Positions 20,051-31,098 of a DNA stretch of 64,000 bases are shown in pieces. The number at the start of each line of letters is the position of its first letter. Position 1 is the first letter of the stretch. The stretch lies in NCBI GenBank assembly GCA_946811695.1, contig OX328131.1, forward strand, positions 6,699,826 to 6,763,825, in the 5' to 3' direction. A model generated the notes under the pieces. That model searched no databases. It saw nothing but the letters and a program-made list of their open reading frames with translations, and was not told where the DNA came from. This stretch comes from Gonocerus acuteangulatus (Eukaryota > Arthropoda > Insecta > Hemiptera > Coreidae). The position numbers and the translations under genes were made by a program.

Positions 20051-22918
20051 TTACTTAAAACTCAAAACAAAGGTCCGACTGCCAGAGTTAAGTTCACAAT
20101 ATATACCATAGGTAGTGTTGGGTTTAAGGATTTCGCGAAAACTTTCCTCTAAATCTTGTTTCCATGGGCATGCTGTATCAATTGTATATCTAAATTTATT
20201 AAAGGGTCTTTCTGTATATAAATTACGTTTCCATCTTTGAATAAAAATCTGATATTTTTCTACATTTATTGCTTTTTCAGAATCCATTATCCAAATTTGT
20301 TCGTTTGATGATTTTTGAGAATGTACAGTTATCATGCTACCGCTGTCTCTAGTTTCTATATTGTCCGTGTCGTCAGTATTATCAGTGTTTAATAAATTTT
20401 CTAAGTCGTTTATAAAATCAGAATAATCAGGGGTATCAGTAACGTTGTTTTGGTTATCCAGTAATCTGTCTAATTCTTCTAAAGGATCTATTTCTTCAAT
20501 TGCATTAATTTCATGATTATTAGGGGGTCTGGAAAGTGCATCAGCTACAACATTTAATTTTCCTACAATATGTTTAATTTCGAAATCAAATTCGGATAAT
20601 TTCCATATCCATTTCATGAGTCTAGTATTACCATTTTTCATTTTAAAAATCCAAATTAAAGGTTTATGATCAGTTTGTAAATTAATTTTTTTTCCATAAA
20701 GATAAGGTTTAAAATGAGTACAAGACCATACTACCGATAGTAATTCTTTTTCTATAGTGGAATAATTTTGTTCTGCTTTGTTCAAAACTCTAGATGAATA
20801 CGCAATGGGGTGTTCTTGTCCTTTGTTGTCAGTCTGTGATAAGACAGAGCCTAACGCTTTGTCACTAGCGTCTGTGGTTAAAGTAAATGTTTTGTTCCAA
20901 TCTGGAAATTGTAATATTGGTGCATCCGTCATCATTGTTTTAAGTTCGTCTGTTGCTATTTTTATCTCTTTAATTGTATAGTCGTTTGTTTTTAAAGCAT
21001 TAGTTAAAGGTTTGGTAATTTTGGCATAATTTTGAATAAATTTCCTATAGTAGTTTGACATACCTAAAAATCTTCTAGTTTCTTTTTCATTGGTTGGAGT
21101 TGGAAAATCTAAGATAGCTTTAACTTTGTCTGGGTTTGGTTTAAGTCCGTTTTTTGTAGCTATATGTCCTAAAAATGGTAATTCTTCTTTAAAAAATTCT
21201 GTTTTATCTAATTGAATTGAAAGGGAATGTTTGGAAAGTTGACTAAAGACATTTTCTAAATGCTGAAGGTGTTCTTCGGGAGTTTTTGAATAAACAAATA
21301 TGTCATGTACATAAACTAAGGCGTTTGGAATATTACTGATTATACTATTCATAACTCTTTGAAATGTGGGGGGAGAATTTGATAAGCCAAAGGGGAGTCT
21401 TAGGAACACATAATGACCTGTGTCTGTAGAAAAAGCTGTTTTGTCAATAGAGTCGGGATCCATTTCTATTTGATGGAATCCGGAAGCTAAGTCTATGGAT
21501 GAAAATATTTTTGATCCTTGTAGTTTGTTTAAAAGGTCTTCTATATTTGGTAAGGGGTATTTGTCACGTATAGTTTCTTGGTTTAACTTCCCATAGTCAA
21601 TTACCATGCGCACTTTCCTTTTTCCGCTTGCATCCATTTTCTTAGGTACAATCCAAATGGGAGAGTTATATGGGGAATTACTTTCTTTAATAATGTTTGC
21701 TTTTAAGAGCTTATTAATTTCATTATGAACGTCTTCATTAAAGTGTGAAGGGTACCTATAATTTCTGGTATAAATTGGTCTGTCTGTTTTTGTTATTATT
21801 TTATGTTTTAGTAAATTTGTGGGTTTTAAGGGTTCGTCTTCTTCTTTTAGCATCGAGGGATATTTTTGTAAAAGATTTATTAATTTATTTTTAATTTCTT
21901 CATTAATATGATCATGTCTAATTAAATTTTTTATTCTATGTCTATTGTCTATGTAATGAATATGATCTCCGATACTCATATTCATGCTATTTTCCGGTTT
22001 ATCAGGTTTTCTTGATTTTTTCTTTTTCTTATTGTTTCTAATATATCTTTCCTCTGTGTTAATAATTTTTTTATACTTATTTACAATTTTTTCTTTTATT
22101 TGTTTTTCAACTTTGTTCTTAATTATTTTATTTTTTATTATAGACAATACGTTATTTATAAGACTCATTAAATCATCATTATTATTTATTTCATTATTAA
22201 TTATATTATTTATCATCTTATTACCATCAATTAATTTATTTATTAATCCTTTTTTCATTTCATTTATTACATCAATATAATTCACATCTTTAATTAATTC
22301 TTTAATTCTATTATTTCTTTTACTATCATTCATTTCCTTATCATTTTTATTTTTTAATACCTTATTCTTATTTTTCCTTAGCTCTTTATTACTTTTACGT
22401 TCTCTTTCATTATTTTTATTTTTACTACTATTTTTACATGTACTACTATTTTTATTTTTACTGCTTAGGGTTTCCTTATGGCTAGCACTATCATTATCTT
22501 TAATTGTTTGTCCGTCTGTGTTAATGGTTTTATCTTTAACTGCAATTATATTATTGGCACAATCAATTATAGTATCAAACAGTTGCATGGATTCATATCC
22601 CAATAAAATATCAAATTTTGTACTAAAAGGGAAAACATAAAATTTTAGTCTATGATCTTCAGCTAATCCTAACATAGGGGAAATATTAATATCTACGCTT
22701 CCGTTACCTTTTTCATTGCCAGTCGGTGTTGAAATAAAAAATTCTTCGAGTGAAATTTTGATGTCGCGAGGAATAGCGTTTGGGTTTATATAGTTTTTGT
22801 AGGAACCAGTATCAATAAGCCAAGTTTTACCTGTAGTATCTTTAAAATACGGTAAAGTCTCATAGAATTGTTTTAGGTTTTCGGGACATGCGGGTCGAAG
22901 CCGTCTCCTAAAAAAAGA
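20051..22918 (-). pseudogene. pol: protease, reverse transcriptase, RNase H (catalytic box mutated)
   Basis: In the -1 frame relative to gag, the protein runs through WLIDTGSYKNYI (aspartic protease, DTG at about 22803-22814), a Lys/Asn-rich linker of roughly 170 residues, then the RT. RT motifs are IWVVPKK-like IWIVPKKMD, KVRMVIDYGKLN, FSSIDLASGFHQI (motif A, D retained), LPFGLSNSPPTFQRVMN, then Y-V-H-D where the family has Y-x-D-D; the His codon is at 21305-21307. RNase H follows with LTTDASDKALGSVLSQ, STIEKELLSVVW and LQTDHKPLIW, then VGKLNVVADALSR. A Glu/Asp-rich tail ends at 20051 with no integrase HHCC or DDE motif. An ATG at 22675 is not the start; entry is by frameshift. Confidence 0.82.
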
Positions 22919-24113
22919 TTCTTAAGAGTTTCTCGGAATTCGGTTTGGTCTTCCATAAATTTATTTAATTTTACTTCCTGATCATGTCTAATTTTTTCGT
23001 TATCAGTTAACTTTTCTTCTAATTTTTCAAGTCGTTCCGTATAATGTAAAGGGTGATTTGGTTTTACAGTTCTCATGGAAACTGTGTTTTGTGATTCGTA
23101 CTTAGGTTCAATCGCTAAACCTTTTTGTGGTGAAGTCGGTTGTCTTTGATGATTTTGAGATTCGTAATGGTTATGTCTATATTGGGAATAAGAAGTTGGT
23201 TGTCTGTAATTATAAGAGTAATTATGCGGTTGTCTGTAATTATAAGAGTGATTATATGGTTGTCTATAGCCATGAGAGTGTGAGTTTCTCGATGGGTAAT
23301 TTTGTTGGTAATGTTGTTTTGGATATGTAGGTGGGTAATTCTGTTGGTAATGTTGTTTTGGATATGTAGGTGGGTAATTCTGTTGGTAATGTGGTTTTGG
23401 ATATGTAGGTGTATGGTTTTTGTTTTTGTGCTCTTTTTGAGTGTTTTTGGAGTGTATTCTATCTACTATATATGCGCATTCATTCAGAAGGGTGTGTCTT
23501 AAGTCTTCAATGTTTTCGTGTTTCATGTGATTTAGAAAATCTGCTAAATCTTTGTGTAACTGATTTTTCACGTGATGGGTAATTATATTATCATACCTTT
23601 GCATCTCTGATTTTTTTTTTCCGTTATGTTTGAGTAGGTAAATATTCGGGAATATAAAATCGTTCGTAAATGTGAATATCTATCTAAAAATGTAATCGGG
23701 TGTTCATTATAATGCGATGTCGTCTGTGTAATATTTATAAGTATCTGTTCGATTGTCCGGGAATCCTGGTAACATTGTTTTAAGTGTTTTACCAATGCTT
23801 CTATAGTTTCAAATTCGTGGGTAAGGGTACTGTCTTTGGCCGGTCCTTGTAATTTGGAATTTATTACTGCTAGTAATCTCCTACCATTTCCCTGAGCATG
23901 TGTATTGTTTTCATTTAATGTGTAAGCCGCTACTTGTTTTATAGCCTTTAGAAAAAAAATTAATTGGTCTGGGGATCCATGGAAAGTTGGGATAATCCCA
24001 TAATCTCTATCTGTAATCTGATAGTTAGCCATTGTTAATATATAATTATGGTCCCTAAGTGTATTTATTTGGTCAGGTGATAAGTGCAAAGTGGGTTTAT
24101 CGTCCTCTGACAT
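22873..24113 (-). pseudogene. gag of the Gypsy-like element, split by a frameshift
   Basis: ATG on minus at 24113 gives MSEDDKPTLHLSPDQIN, a capsid-like region (FHGSPDQLIFFLKAIKQVAA, then TFLDRYSHLRTIL) to a premature stop at 23583. The second half, in another frame, resumes QRYDNIITHHVKNQLHKDLA and carries three YPPTYPKQHYQQN-type repeats, a Tyr/His-rich stretch and a coiled-coil-like EKLEEKLTDNEKIRHDQEVK, ending at 22873. The frames meet at a 10-T run on plus (23611-23620), the likely indel site. No CCHC zinc knuckle is visible. Confidence 0.7.
22909..22915 (-). promoter_or_regulatory. -1 ribosomal frameshift slippery heptamer T TTT TTA
   Basis: On minus, the last gag codons read AAT CTT TTT TTA GGA. 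The heptamer T-TTT-TTA sits in the correct phase for X-XXY-YYZ slippage, the same heptamer used by HIV-1. A shift to -1 enters the protease frame without a stop (next codons AGG AGA CGG CTT CGA), 12 codons before the gag stop. Confidence 0.7.
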
Positions 24114-24396
24114 ATATATATCTATTTATATAATCAAAAAAAAATAAAATATAAGAATATTGTACACAAAAAAAAATAATTACAAGTGTCTGACCTCTGG
24201 TTGTGGAGACATAACAAATTTATTGTTGTTGAGGTCTTCTTCAACAAATCCTTGAAAGGAAAGGCTGCCGAAGATGTTGTGCCGGTTCGCCTAGGATTGG
24301 GCGTGGTCCCTGGAACGCTGTTGTTTCTGGAACTATCCTCCTGGTCACACTAAGCACTAACATATGCTCTTCTTTCGCCTTTGAAGAATGTCCTAC

Positions 24397-24409
24397 GTCA
24401 CGGTCGCCA
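24397..24409 (-). other. primer-binding site of the Gypsy-like element
   Basis: TGGCGACCGTGAC on minus lies one base inside the presumed LTR end. It resembles the 3' end complement of tRNA-Arg used by mdg1/412-type elements; the tRNA assignment is from memory and tentative. Confidence 0.6.
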
Positions 24410-24410
24410 G

Positions 24411-24655
24411 TTAAGTTCACAAACTTCGGTAGTCACTTTTTAAAAACTAACTTTATTTAAAGATCACAAAATAAACTTATACAATTTCGAATTTTGACGT
24501 GTGTACACAATAGTTGGAAGAGGACTGACTGTCTAGCCGAAGGAGCAGTAGTTATGATAGGAGATAAGCACCTGCTTATATAGGAGTGGGGATAGATAGG
24601 AGGTTCTAGGAAGGGCTAGGGATTTATCTCAGGTAATTTTAGCATGATTTTTCGA
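24411..24655 (-). repeat. 5' LTR (approximate limits)
   Basis: On minus it contains a TATA box (CTATATAAG, around 24575-24584), then downstream AATAAA (24452-24457), and ends TTTGTGAACTTAAC before the primer-binding site. The outer edge is placed where HINE-1 sequence resumes. With no partner LTR the limits cannot be checked. Confidence 0.55.
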
Positions 24656-24757
24656 AAACATCCTTCTCTCTACAAGTAACCAAAATTAAAATATCATAGT
24701 TTAGACGAAATTCAAACATGTAGGAAATATTTCAATTGAATCAAATTAATACTATAA

Positions 24758-24810
<53 letters not shown>
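24656..24810 (+). mobile_element. HINE-1 fragment with TA microsatellite
   Basis: AAGTAACCAAAATTAAAATA, GAAATTCAAACATG and AATATTTCAATTGAATC match HINE-1 bodies at 4040, 33010 and 39440. It ends in a TA run at 24760-24809. Confidence 0.55.
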
Positions 24811-24813
<3 letters not shown>

Positions 24814-25201
24814 CTGGCGAGGATAACCAGTTAGTGTCGGACTCCAACCGACTAAAAACCTCCCTCCCTTATTCTTCGCGACCATGATGGAAACCGCTCG
24901 CGCACTACTTCATCATGATAGCTGTCTAATTAACTTTGTTTGTTTATTTCCTTCTCTTTCGTCTCCACGATTGTCCTGGCCACGCTGTAGGAATAGTTCC
25001 ATTCTTCCTCTGAAGTTAGGTCCCTCATCATATTGTCCATATCGAAAGTGTTGTGGGTAACTTTAGTACAGTCGTGCCTGATACTTGTCCACTTCGGGCA
25101 TACAAAAAGCACATGCTCGACCTCTCCACAGTTGGTGCACACTTCACTACTTCTTCTTTTCCGATCATGTAAATACTTTCTAAGCCATCCATGTCCACCA
25201 G
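24811..25201 (-). pseudogene. R1-type LINE, C-terminal zinc-knuckle fragment
   Basis: Minus-strand coding reads GGHGWLRKYLHDRKRRSSEV then C-T-N-C-G-E-V-E-H-V-L-F-V-C-P-K-W, the C-x2-C-x4-H-x4-C motif at the end of R1-clade proteins, continuing to WNYSYSVARTIVETKEK and a stop at 24930. The part upstream of 25201 is cut by a TA repeat. The 3' flank 24811-24929 (CTCGCGCACTACTTCATCAT) is presumably its 3' UTR. Only about 90 codons remain. Confidence 0.75.
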
Positions 25202-25266
25202 ATATATATATATATATATATATACATATGTATATTATTTATTCTTATAGATGACCCAAAATATCA

Positions 25267-25500
25267 AAATTCCTTTTTTATCCTAGGAGGCATGGGGTCA
25301 TTAAGCAGTCTTCCTTTATTATACTACTTTATTTATTGGGCCCGACATGTTTCGTGCATCTTTTCTTCGCACCTCTTCAGGGGCACTTGAAGAGGTGCGA
25401 AGAAAAGATGCACGAAACATGTCGGGCCCAATAAATAAAGTAGTATAATAAAGGAAGACTGCTTAATGACCCCATGCCTCCTAGGATAAAAAAGGAATTT
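25267..25500. repeat. long near-perfect palindrome, about 113-bp arms
   Basis: 25267-25379 is the reverse complement of 25388-25500 with an 8-base spacer (GGGGCACT). Arms include AAGCAGTCTTCCTTTATTAT, GGGCCCGACATGTTTCGTGC and TTTTCTTCGCACCTCTTCA. It is flanked by TA/TATAC repeats. The arms look like inverted copies of a Penelope-type terminal region (see the hammerhead-like entry). Confidence 0.9.
25340..25384 (-). ncRNA. minimal type I hammerhead ribozyme-like motif (Penelope type)
   Basis: Reading minus from 25384: stem I strand GCCC, core CUGAAGA (CUGANGA consensus), a stem II GUGC...GCAC with one extra G, core GAAA, a 2-bp stem III with AC/GU around AU, cleavage triplet GUC and stem I strand GGGC. 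GAAACAUGUC with such a tiny stem III is characteristic of hammerheads in Penelope-like elements, which cleave as dimers. The plus-strand copy in the other arm has U for the first core C and unpaired stem I, so only the minus copy fits fully. Activity is untested. Confidence 0.5.
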
Positions 25501-26784
25501 ACATATGTATGTATATACGTATATATATAACCTATAGTTCCATTGTTGTATACCATTTTTATTGATTTTTACCTTCTTCCACTCCTAATAATCGAAAATA
25601 GTTCCCTCGGTGTATTGAGCAGATTCAAGCCATAATGTTTTTAACTTCCATACATACCAGAAACGGTTTTATAGGAACAATTCGCGCGAATAAAATTGTT
25701 GTAAGTATAGGAAAACGGGGGTTCTTTAACGCAGGAATGAAACTATTTTTAAGGCGATATTTGCAAACTTTTCGGAGAGCAGTGGATAAAACTAGTTTTT
25801 GTAGTTAATTGTCGATATGAAAAATCAGAATCATTGAGTTAAAATATGTTCTACATATTTGAAATACATCCAAACTACGATTTTTACATTTTGGTACCTA
25901 AAATTCTTAGTTAATAATAAATGGGCATTCAAATTTCAATAAATAAATATGATCTTCTGCTAAGTTTTTATTTATCTATTTTTTTGTTCGATGCTCCACA
26001 TTGTCTATGAATGGCATCGATTGCTGGTAATAGTTGCTCATAGTGATGATAGACTACGACACTAATATAGAATCCAAAGTAAAATATGGAAAAAACAGAT
26101 AACTAAACAGAAAAATTAAATTACAGAAAAAAAAAATAAATAAGAAGAAAAGACAAAAATAAACATTGAGAAACTAAGTAATATTCATTGGATTTTGAAA
26201 TAAAAAAGTTGCGGATGTTTTCATATTTTGTTATATATGTTAATATTTTTCAAGTATGTGATAATATTGTCGATATAGTGGCTGCTGTCAGTAAGTAGGT
26301 CAGTAATCTGCTAAGTTTAAAATAAATTATTCACAACTTCACTAACTGCCGTAATCTTTTTCCATGTACATAACCTCAAATCTTGGCAAAGTTAACCAAA
26401 ACAATTTACTATTATTATGATTAATATTAGTTAACCTTAACCACTTTGGTATTGTTTAACAACAAAAAAATCACTACAAACTACCATTGATTCAAGTCAG
26501 AACCTAACAGAATTAAACATTCGCTCGACAGCTCCTGGAAAGGTCAAGTAGGAAGGAAAGTAAGTCAAGGGAGGAAGTGAAGGAAAGGTCGAAACTGGTT
26601 TGACTTTCACTCAAGCGTTTATTGAACTCGTGGCGTTTCGTCTAAGCTATTTATAGATAGGGTGTCGTGTGTATGCGCATGAAACTTTATTTGGGACCGT
26701 TTTTGTAGATGTTCAGGAAACCAGTTATAAAAAATTAATTCGAAACTTTACATTCAGGCACAGGACTAATACTACCATGTCCGA
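25501..26784. other. AT-rich intergenic sequence
   Basis: No gene, RNA or repeat family is recognised. A purine/pyrimidine-poor AT background continues to the start of the repeat at 26785. Confidence 0.4.
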
Positions 26785-27600
26785 TGAAAATCAAAGTAAT
26801 TATCCTGAAATTTTAAATATCAAATAAATAAAAAGATTTAAATTCTTTATATCAAACTTTTTATATGGGATGTTAAGGTATCCAACAAAATACGTTTAAT
26901 TTCTTCGAAAAAAATAATAGCAGCGATCTGTCTGAGAAATGGAAACCCTCTTGTGGAACGGGCGATAGTCTGCAGGCGGCAATTTTCAATCTAGAACGAA
27001 ATACTAAAATTATTTCGAAAGAAGAAGGTTAAATCTAGTAAAGTACGTAGGGTTTTTGAGAAATTTAATTCTTTCGAAAATGGTGAACAATTATTCATTT
27101 TATATTAATAAATCCATCGAAAATCGGTCATAAAATCGTTAAAATTCAATGAATCGAAAATATTTACAAGAAAATATCATTAGGAAACTGTAGTTAAAAT
27201 TTGAAGTAGATCAGACAAAAATTGAAGACGCCAGAGTATCGCCCGATTTTAAAAACATAGTTTTCAGAAAATGACTAAAGTTTAATGTTCCGAAATGTTT
27301 ATTTTTTTTCCTATTTATTTTTTCTTTTTTCAATACTTCTTTGTACTAAAGATGAAAAATGGGGTATTGTATTAGAGGAGGACCAAAAAAAAACATTAAA
27401 TATTAAAAAGTTACCAGTCGAAGCTCGCGCAAAAAATTATCTTCAAATCAGCGCCGCGTTATATCGGCATTGGTATTTCAATCGGAAAATCGTATATTTT
27501 CCCCATTAAAAATTTTCTTGACATAAACACTGTCGGATATCATTTTTAATCAGTTAAGGAAAAATGTTAGCCCATAAAAAAATTATAAAAAAAAAGTTAC
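26785..27600. repeat. dispersed repeat, copy 2 of 2 (other copy 9995-10835)
   Basis: Same order of landmarks as copy 1: GGGCGATAGTCTGCAGGCGG near 26960, AATAAATCCATCGAAAATCG near 27108, GACGCCAGAGTATCGCCCG near 27229, CGGAAAATCGTAT near 27483. No coding. Confidence 0.7.
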
Positions 27601-27639
27601 AAGGTAGTATTAACCCTTAAATAAATAAGTATGTTTATA

Positions 27640-27693
27640 TGTATACATATGTATATAAATATATATACATATATGTGTGTGTTTGTATACAGA

Positions 27694-27742
<49 letters not shown>

Positions 27743-27744
27743 CA

Positions 27745-27797
<53 letters not shown>
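27640..27797. repeat. compound TA/TG microsatellite
   Basis: Runs of TATACATA, (TG)n at about 27711-27738 and (TA)n at 27748-27797, with the phrase GTATACAGAATATATA repeated. The Tyr/Ile-rich open frames across it are artefacts. Confidence 0.9.
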
Positions 27798-27800
<3 letters not shown>

Positions 27801-28090
27801 AAAAGTATTTATAAATATTTCTATAATGAAAGTTCCTCGAGGCTGTTCCTTAGCAGGATAGTCATTTTAATTAATTTAAAATGTTTGACGCATTCATATT
27901 TTTATAAATAAAAAACAACTATGTTTCTGGTCGAAGTGAAAACCATAATGATAGCCAGTAGAGGTAGATTTACCTACGTTTTCATCTGTAGTGAAATTTG
28001 CCAAAATTTTCTGAAGAATAAGATTCACCTTTCTTTAATAATCGTGGAGGTTATTATGTTATAAGGTCAATCGCTTGCATGTATATAGAT

Positions 28091-29109
28091 ACTAGCTGTT
28101 ACCCGGCGTGCCATGCTACACCTACTTTCTGCATATAGAAAAGCCTAAATAAATTAGAAACCAAATAAGTAGTATTAAAATCTAATAACACTAATCTGTA
28201 ACTGTTTCGAACCCGTGACCTCCCAACTGGGAGTCCTAGACGACTTTGACCTAACCTATAACACCCCCCGTACCAAGACATACATGTATGCCAAGTTTGG
28301 TAAAAATCGGTCCAACAGTGTGGATTTTTATTTAAAAAAGAAAAAAGCACATACAGACAGCAGCTGGTAGACGTTTTTGACCTGACCAATGACACTCCCC
28401 TGATCAAGACCAACCTGCGTGCCCAGTTTGATCAAAATCTGTCAAACGGTGTGGGTTTGTATAAAGAACAAACATACAGACAGACAGATGGTAGCCGTTT
28501 TGACCTAGCCTATGGCAATCGCCGTATCAAGACCTACCATTATTCCAAGTTTGGTCAAAATCGGACGAACGGTGTGGATTTGTATAAGGGACAAACATAC
28601 AGACAGACAGCTGGTAGACGTTTTTGACTTAGCCTACCACACTCCTCAGATTAAGATCCACATGTGTACCGAGCTTAGTCAAAATCGGACGAACGGTGTG
28701 GATTTGTAAAAGGGACAAACATACATACAGACAGCTGGTAGACGTTTTTGACTTAGCCTATGACACTCCCCAGATTAAGATCCAAATATGTACCGAGTTT
28801 GGTCAAAATCGGTCAAACGGTGTGGATTTGTATAAGGGACAAACATGCAGACAGACAGCTGGTAGACGTTTTTGACTTAGCCTAGGACACTCCTCAGATT
28901 AAGATCCACAAGTATACCGAGTTTAGTCAAAATCGGACGAACGGTGTGGATTTGTATAAGGGACAAACATACAGACAGACAGCTGGTAGATTTTTTTGAC
29001 CTAGCCTAGGAGATTTCTCGTATCAAGACCTACCATTATTCCAAGTTTGGTCAAAATCGGTCAAACGGTGTGGATTTGTATAAGGAACAAACAAACAGAC
29101 AGACACGTG

Positions 29110-29172
<63 letters not shown>
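28091..29172 (+). repeat. TAGCTGTTACCC repeat family, copy 2, with tandem 121-124-bp modules
   Basis: It starts TAGCTGTTACCCGGCGTGCC at 28093. About seven modules follow (starts near 28232, 28364, 28488, 28609, 28734, 28857, 28980), each with GGTCAAAATCGG(A/T)C(G/A)AACG, GTGTGGATTTGTATAAGGGA and CAAACATACAGACAGACAGC. It ends with a TA microsatellite at 29114-29172. The other family copies have one or two modules, so this one expanded. Confidence 0.8.
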
Positions 29173-29174
<2 letters not shown>

Positions 29175-29424
29175 TATATGTATTTCGTAACGAAATAAGA
29201 ATATGTACAGTTAATTTTTTTTCAATCCGTTTCATAATTTCATAAAAAGGTTAGTCTTATTAACACCACAAGGAAGCTAAGCAGTGATTATCAGGTCTTG
29301 CATCAATTAATTACTTAGAGCCAAGTTATTTAAAAAATATTTTATGCTTGTTGACCATGGGATTTAATATCCTCTTGCAGACATTCGCGTTTTTTTTTTT
29401 TTTTTTATATATATAAATAATAAT

Positions 29425-29818
29425 AGCACAACTTATTCAAGAAAACCTGTAACTTTTTGGGAAAAAAAAAATTTCGTTTAGTGCCTTCTGCTCAAATTCA
29501 GGAACATAAATATGCTTTAGGTCCACCCGACAAACCTATGTAATATACTGTGTAACATATAGTCTTCTTTTTCGTACATGGCCACCGAGCATGCGCGAAC
29601 GCCAGGGGTCCCATTTTTGTGACACTTTTTTGTAACGCTTAGGTCCACCCGACAAACCTACGTAATGCACTCTATAACATACTGTCTTCTTTTTCGTACA
29701 TGGCCACTGCGCATGCGCGAACGCCAGCGGACACTTTTTTGTAACGTTTTTTTTCCAGTTCAGTCACTGCTAAAGCATATTTATGGTAAAAAAAAAATCT
29801 TAGAATAAGTTTTTGGTT
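29425..29818. repeat. foldback with internal direct duplication
   Basis: Outer arms (CTTATTCAAGAAAACC near 29430; AACATAAATATGCTTTAG near 29503) have complements near 29800 and 29770. Inside, a block of about 120 bp beginning TTAGGTCCACCCGACAAACC occurs twice (29517 and 29638). Possibly a MITE. No coding. Confidence 0.55.
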
Positions 29819-29829
29819 TCGGGTGGATA

Positions 29830-30530
29830 AGAACAACGTAGCAATATTGAAATTTGTCTATATATTCTTGCAACTAGGATAGTCACATTTAACTATAGGT
29901 ACGTTTCAATAAAAAAAACAAAAACAAAAAAAAAACAAGAATTTAAAAATAATTATTTTTATAATTAATATAATATTTTAACATTGTGGATTTTTTATTT
30001 CTTTGACTGGGACTGATTTTTAGTGTTACAAAACTGCGAAAAGAGACCATCGCTAATGTTGCTGTAGTGAATTATATAGATAAATTATTATTGATACAAA
30101 CAGATCTGTTCTTCTTCCTCACATATTTCTTACAAATCTGGTCACAAATTCTTACAGAAAAGTGAACAACAAATTTTTTCTAAGATTGCACCATTTAAAA
30201 TGACAGGAAATGCATGAAATACCCCAAAAGGTCCTTGTTTTAATAACATTTTAAGTAATATACCACTTACTTAGGTTGTTTTCCGCCTTTCATAAATAAC
30301 AGATTTTTGGTTTGGACGGGTTGATCATTTTGGTCGTTAGTTGTTCTAATTTGTGATGATACATTTGAAGGATTTCCCCATTAGTAGAACTGAATATCTG
30401 CTTTACTTGGGAATGCAGTAAAAGCAAAAGAAATACAATCGTCCACTGACCCTGGTCTCAAGGAGAACTGCCGTACGCAGTTAAACAGCCCAACGAACTC
30501 CAAAATGTGATTAAATATGGACCAGGATAC
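29830..30530. other. sequence without recognised gene
   Basis: Nothing convincing is seen besides A-rich low complexity near 29908-29940. Confidence 0.4.
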
Positions 30531-30534
30531 ATTC

Positions 30535-30690
30535 TCCCTTGACGATATGGTTACAGACTGGCGGTGGGTTCGATTCCCGAAGGGGTGTGAAGATTTACAT
30601 GTTGAGGAACAGACGTTTCTTGTACCTGAGAGGATTGTAATGATCTCATAGATTTTATAACTGGCTGATGTAAAACGCCGGTAAATATGG
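30535..30690 (+). mobile_element. degenerate tRNA-derived SINE head
   Basis: GGTGGGTTCGATTCCCGAA is an intact B box with paired T-arm-like flanks; the preceding GATATGGTTACAGACTGGCG may be a decayed A box/D arm. No acceptor stem pairing is seen, so it is not a functional tRNA. Confidence 0.4.
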
Positions 30691-30746
30691 GCTTCAAGAA
30701 CATTCCGAATGTTTTAAGGTTACACTCATGAAAGCATTGTTAAAAA

Positions 30747-31055
30747 AAGTCCGAACTGCTTCATCTTAGCGCGGTTCCGTTCTTAATCCTAATGTCATTT
30801 GGAATGGTTGAAATAGAAACAGTCATAATTTTGGTTGGAACTTGCATGAAATAATTTGACCTCAAATAGGTCACGGTTGTGAGGGTCCGCCCAGACCCTC
30901 CCATCTACCTGATAGAAAAATGACTCCCTGGAGGTCAGGGTTCGCTCTAAAAACACACTGCTTACTGTTTCTTATTTGCTTTTTACCATAATACTAATTT
31001 TATATATAAATATATATAAAAAATACTTAATAATAATAATAACTTTATATATAAG

Positions 31056-31098
<43 letters not shown>

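Larger units (their letters stand above)
20051..24655 (-). mobile_element. Gypsy-type LTR retroelement, 5' LTR to RNase H only
   Basis: On minus the order is LTR (about 24655-24411), primer-binding site, leader, gag, gag-pol slippery site, protease, reverse transcriptase and RNase H, ending at 20051. Integrase and the 3' LTR are not found downstream, so the copy is 3'-truncated or rearranged. Gag is frameshifted and the RT active site is mutated; the element is inactive. The sequence right of 24656 is HINE-1, so it probably integrated into one. Confidence 0.8.

Noticed and set aside
27631..27911. Tyr/Ile-rich frames
   Set aside because: Artefacts of TA and TG microsatellites. The same holds for frames at 4290-4632, 13029-13232, 29023-29235, 33368-33619 and 40066-40596.
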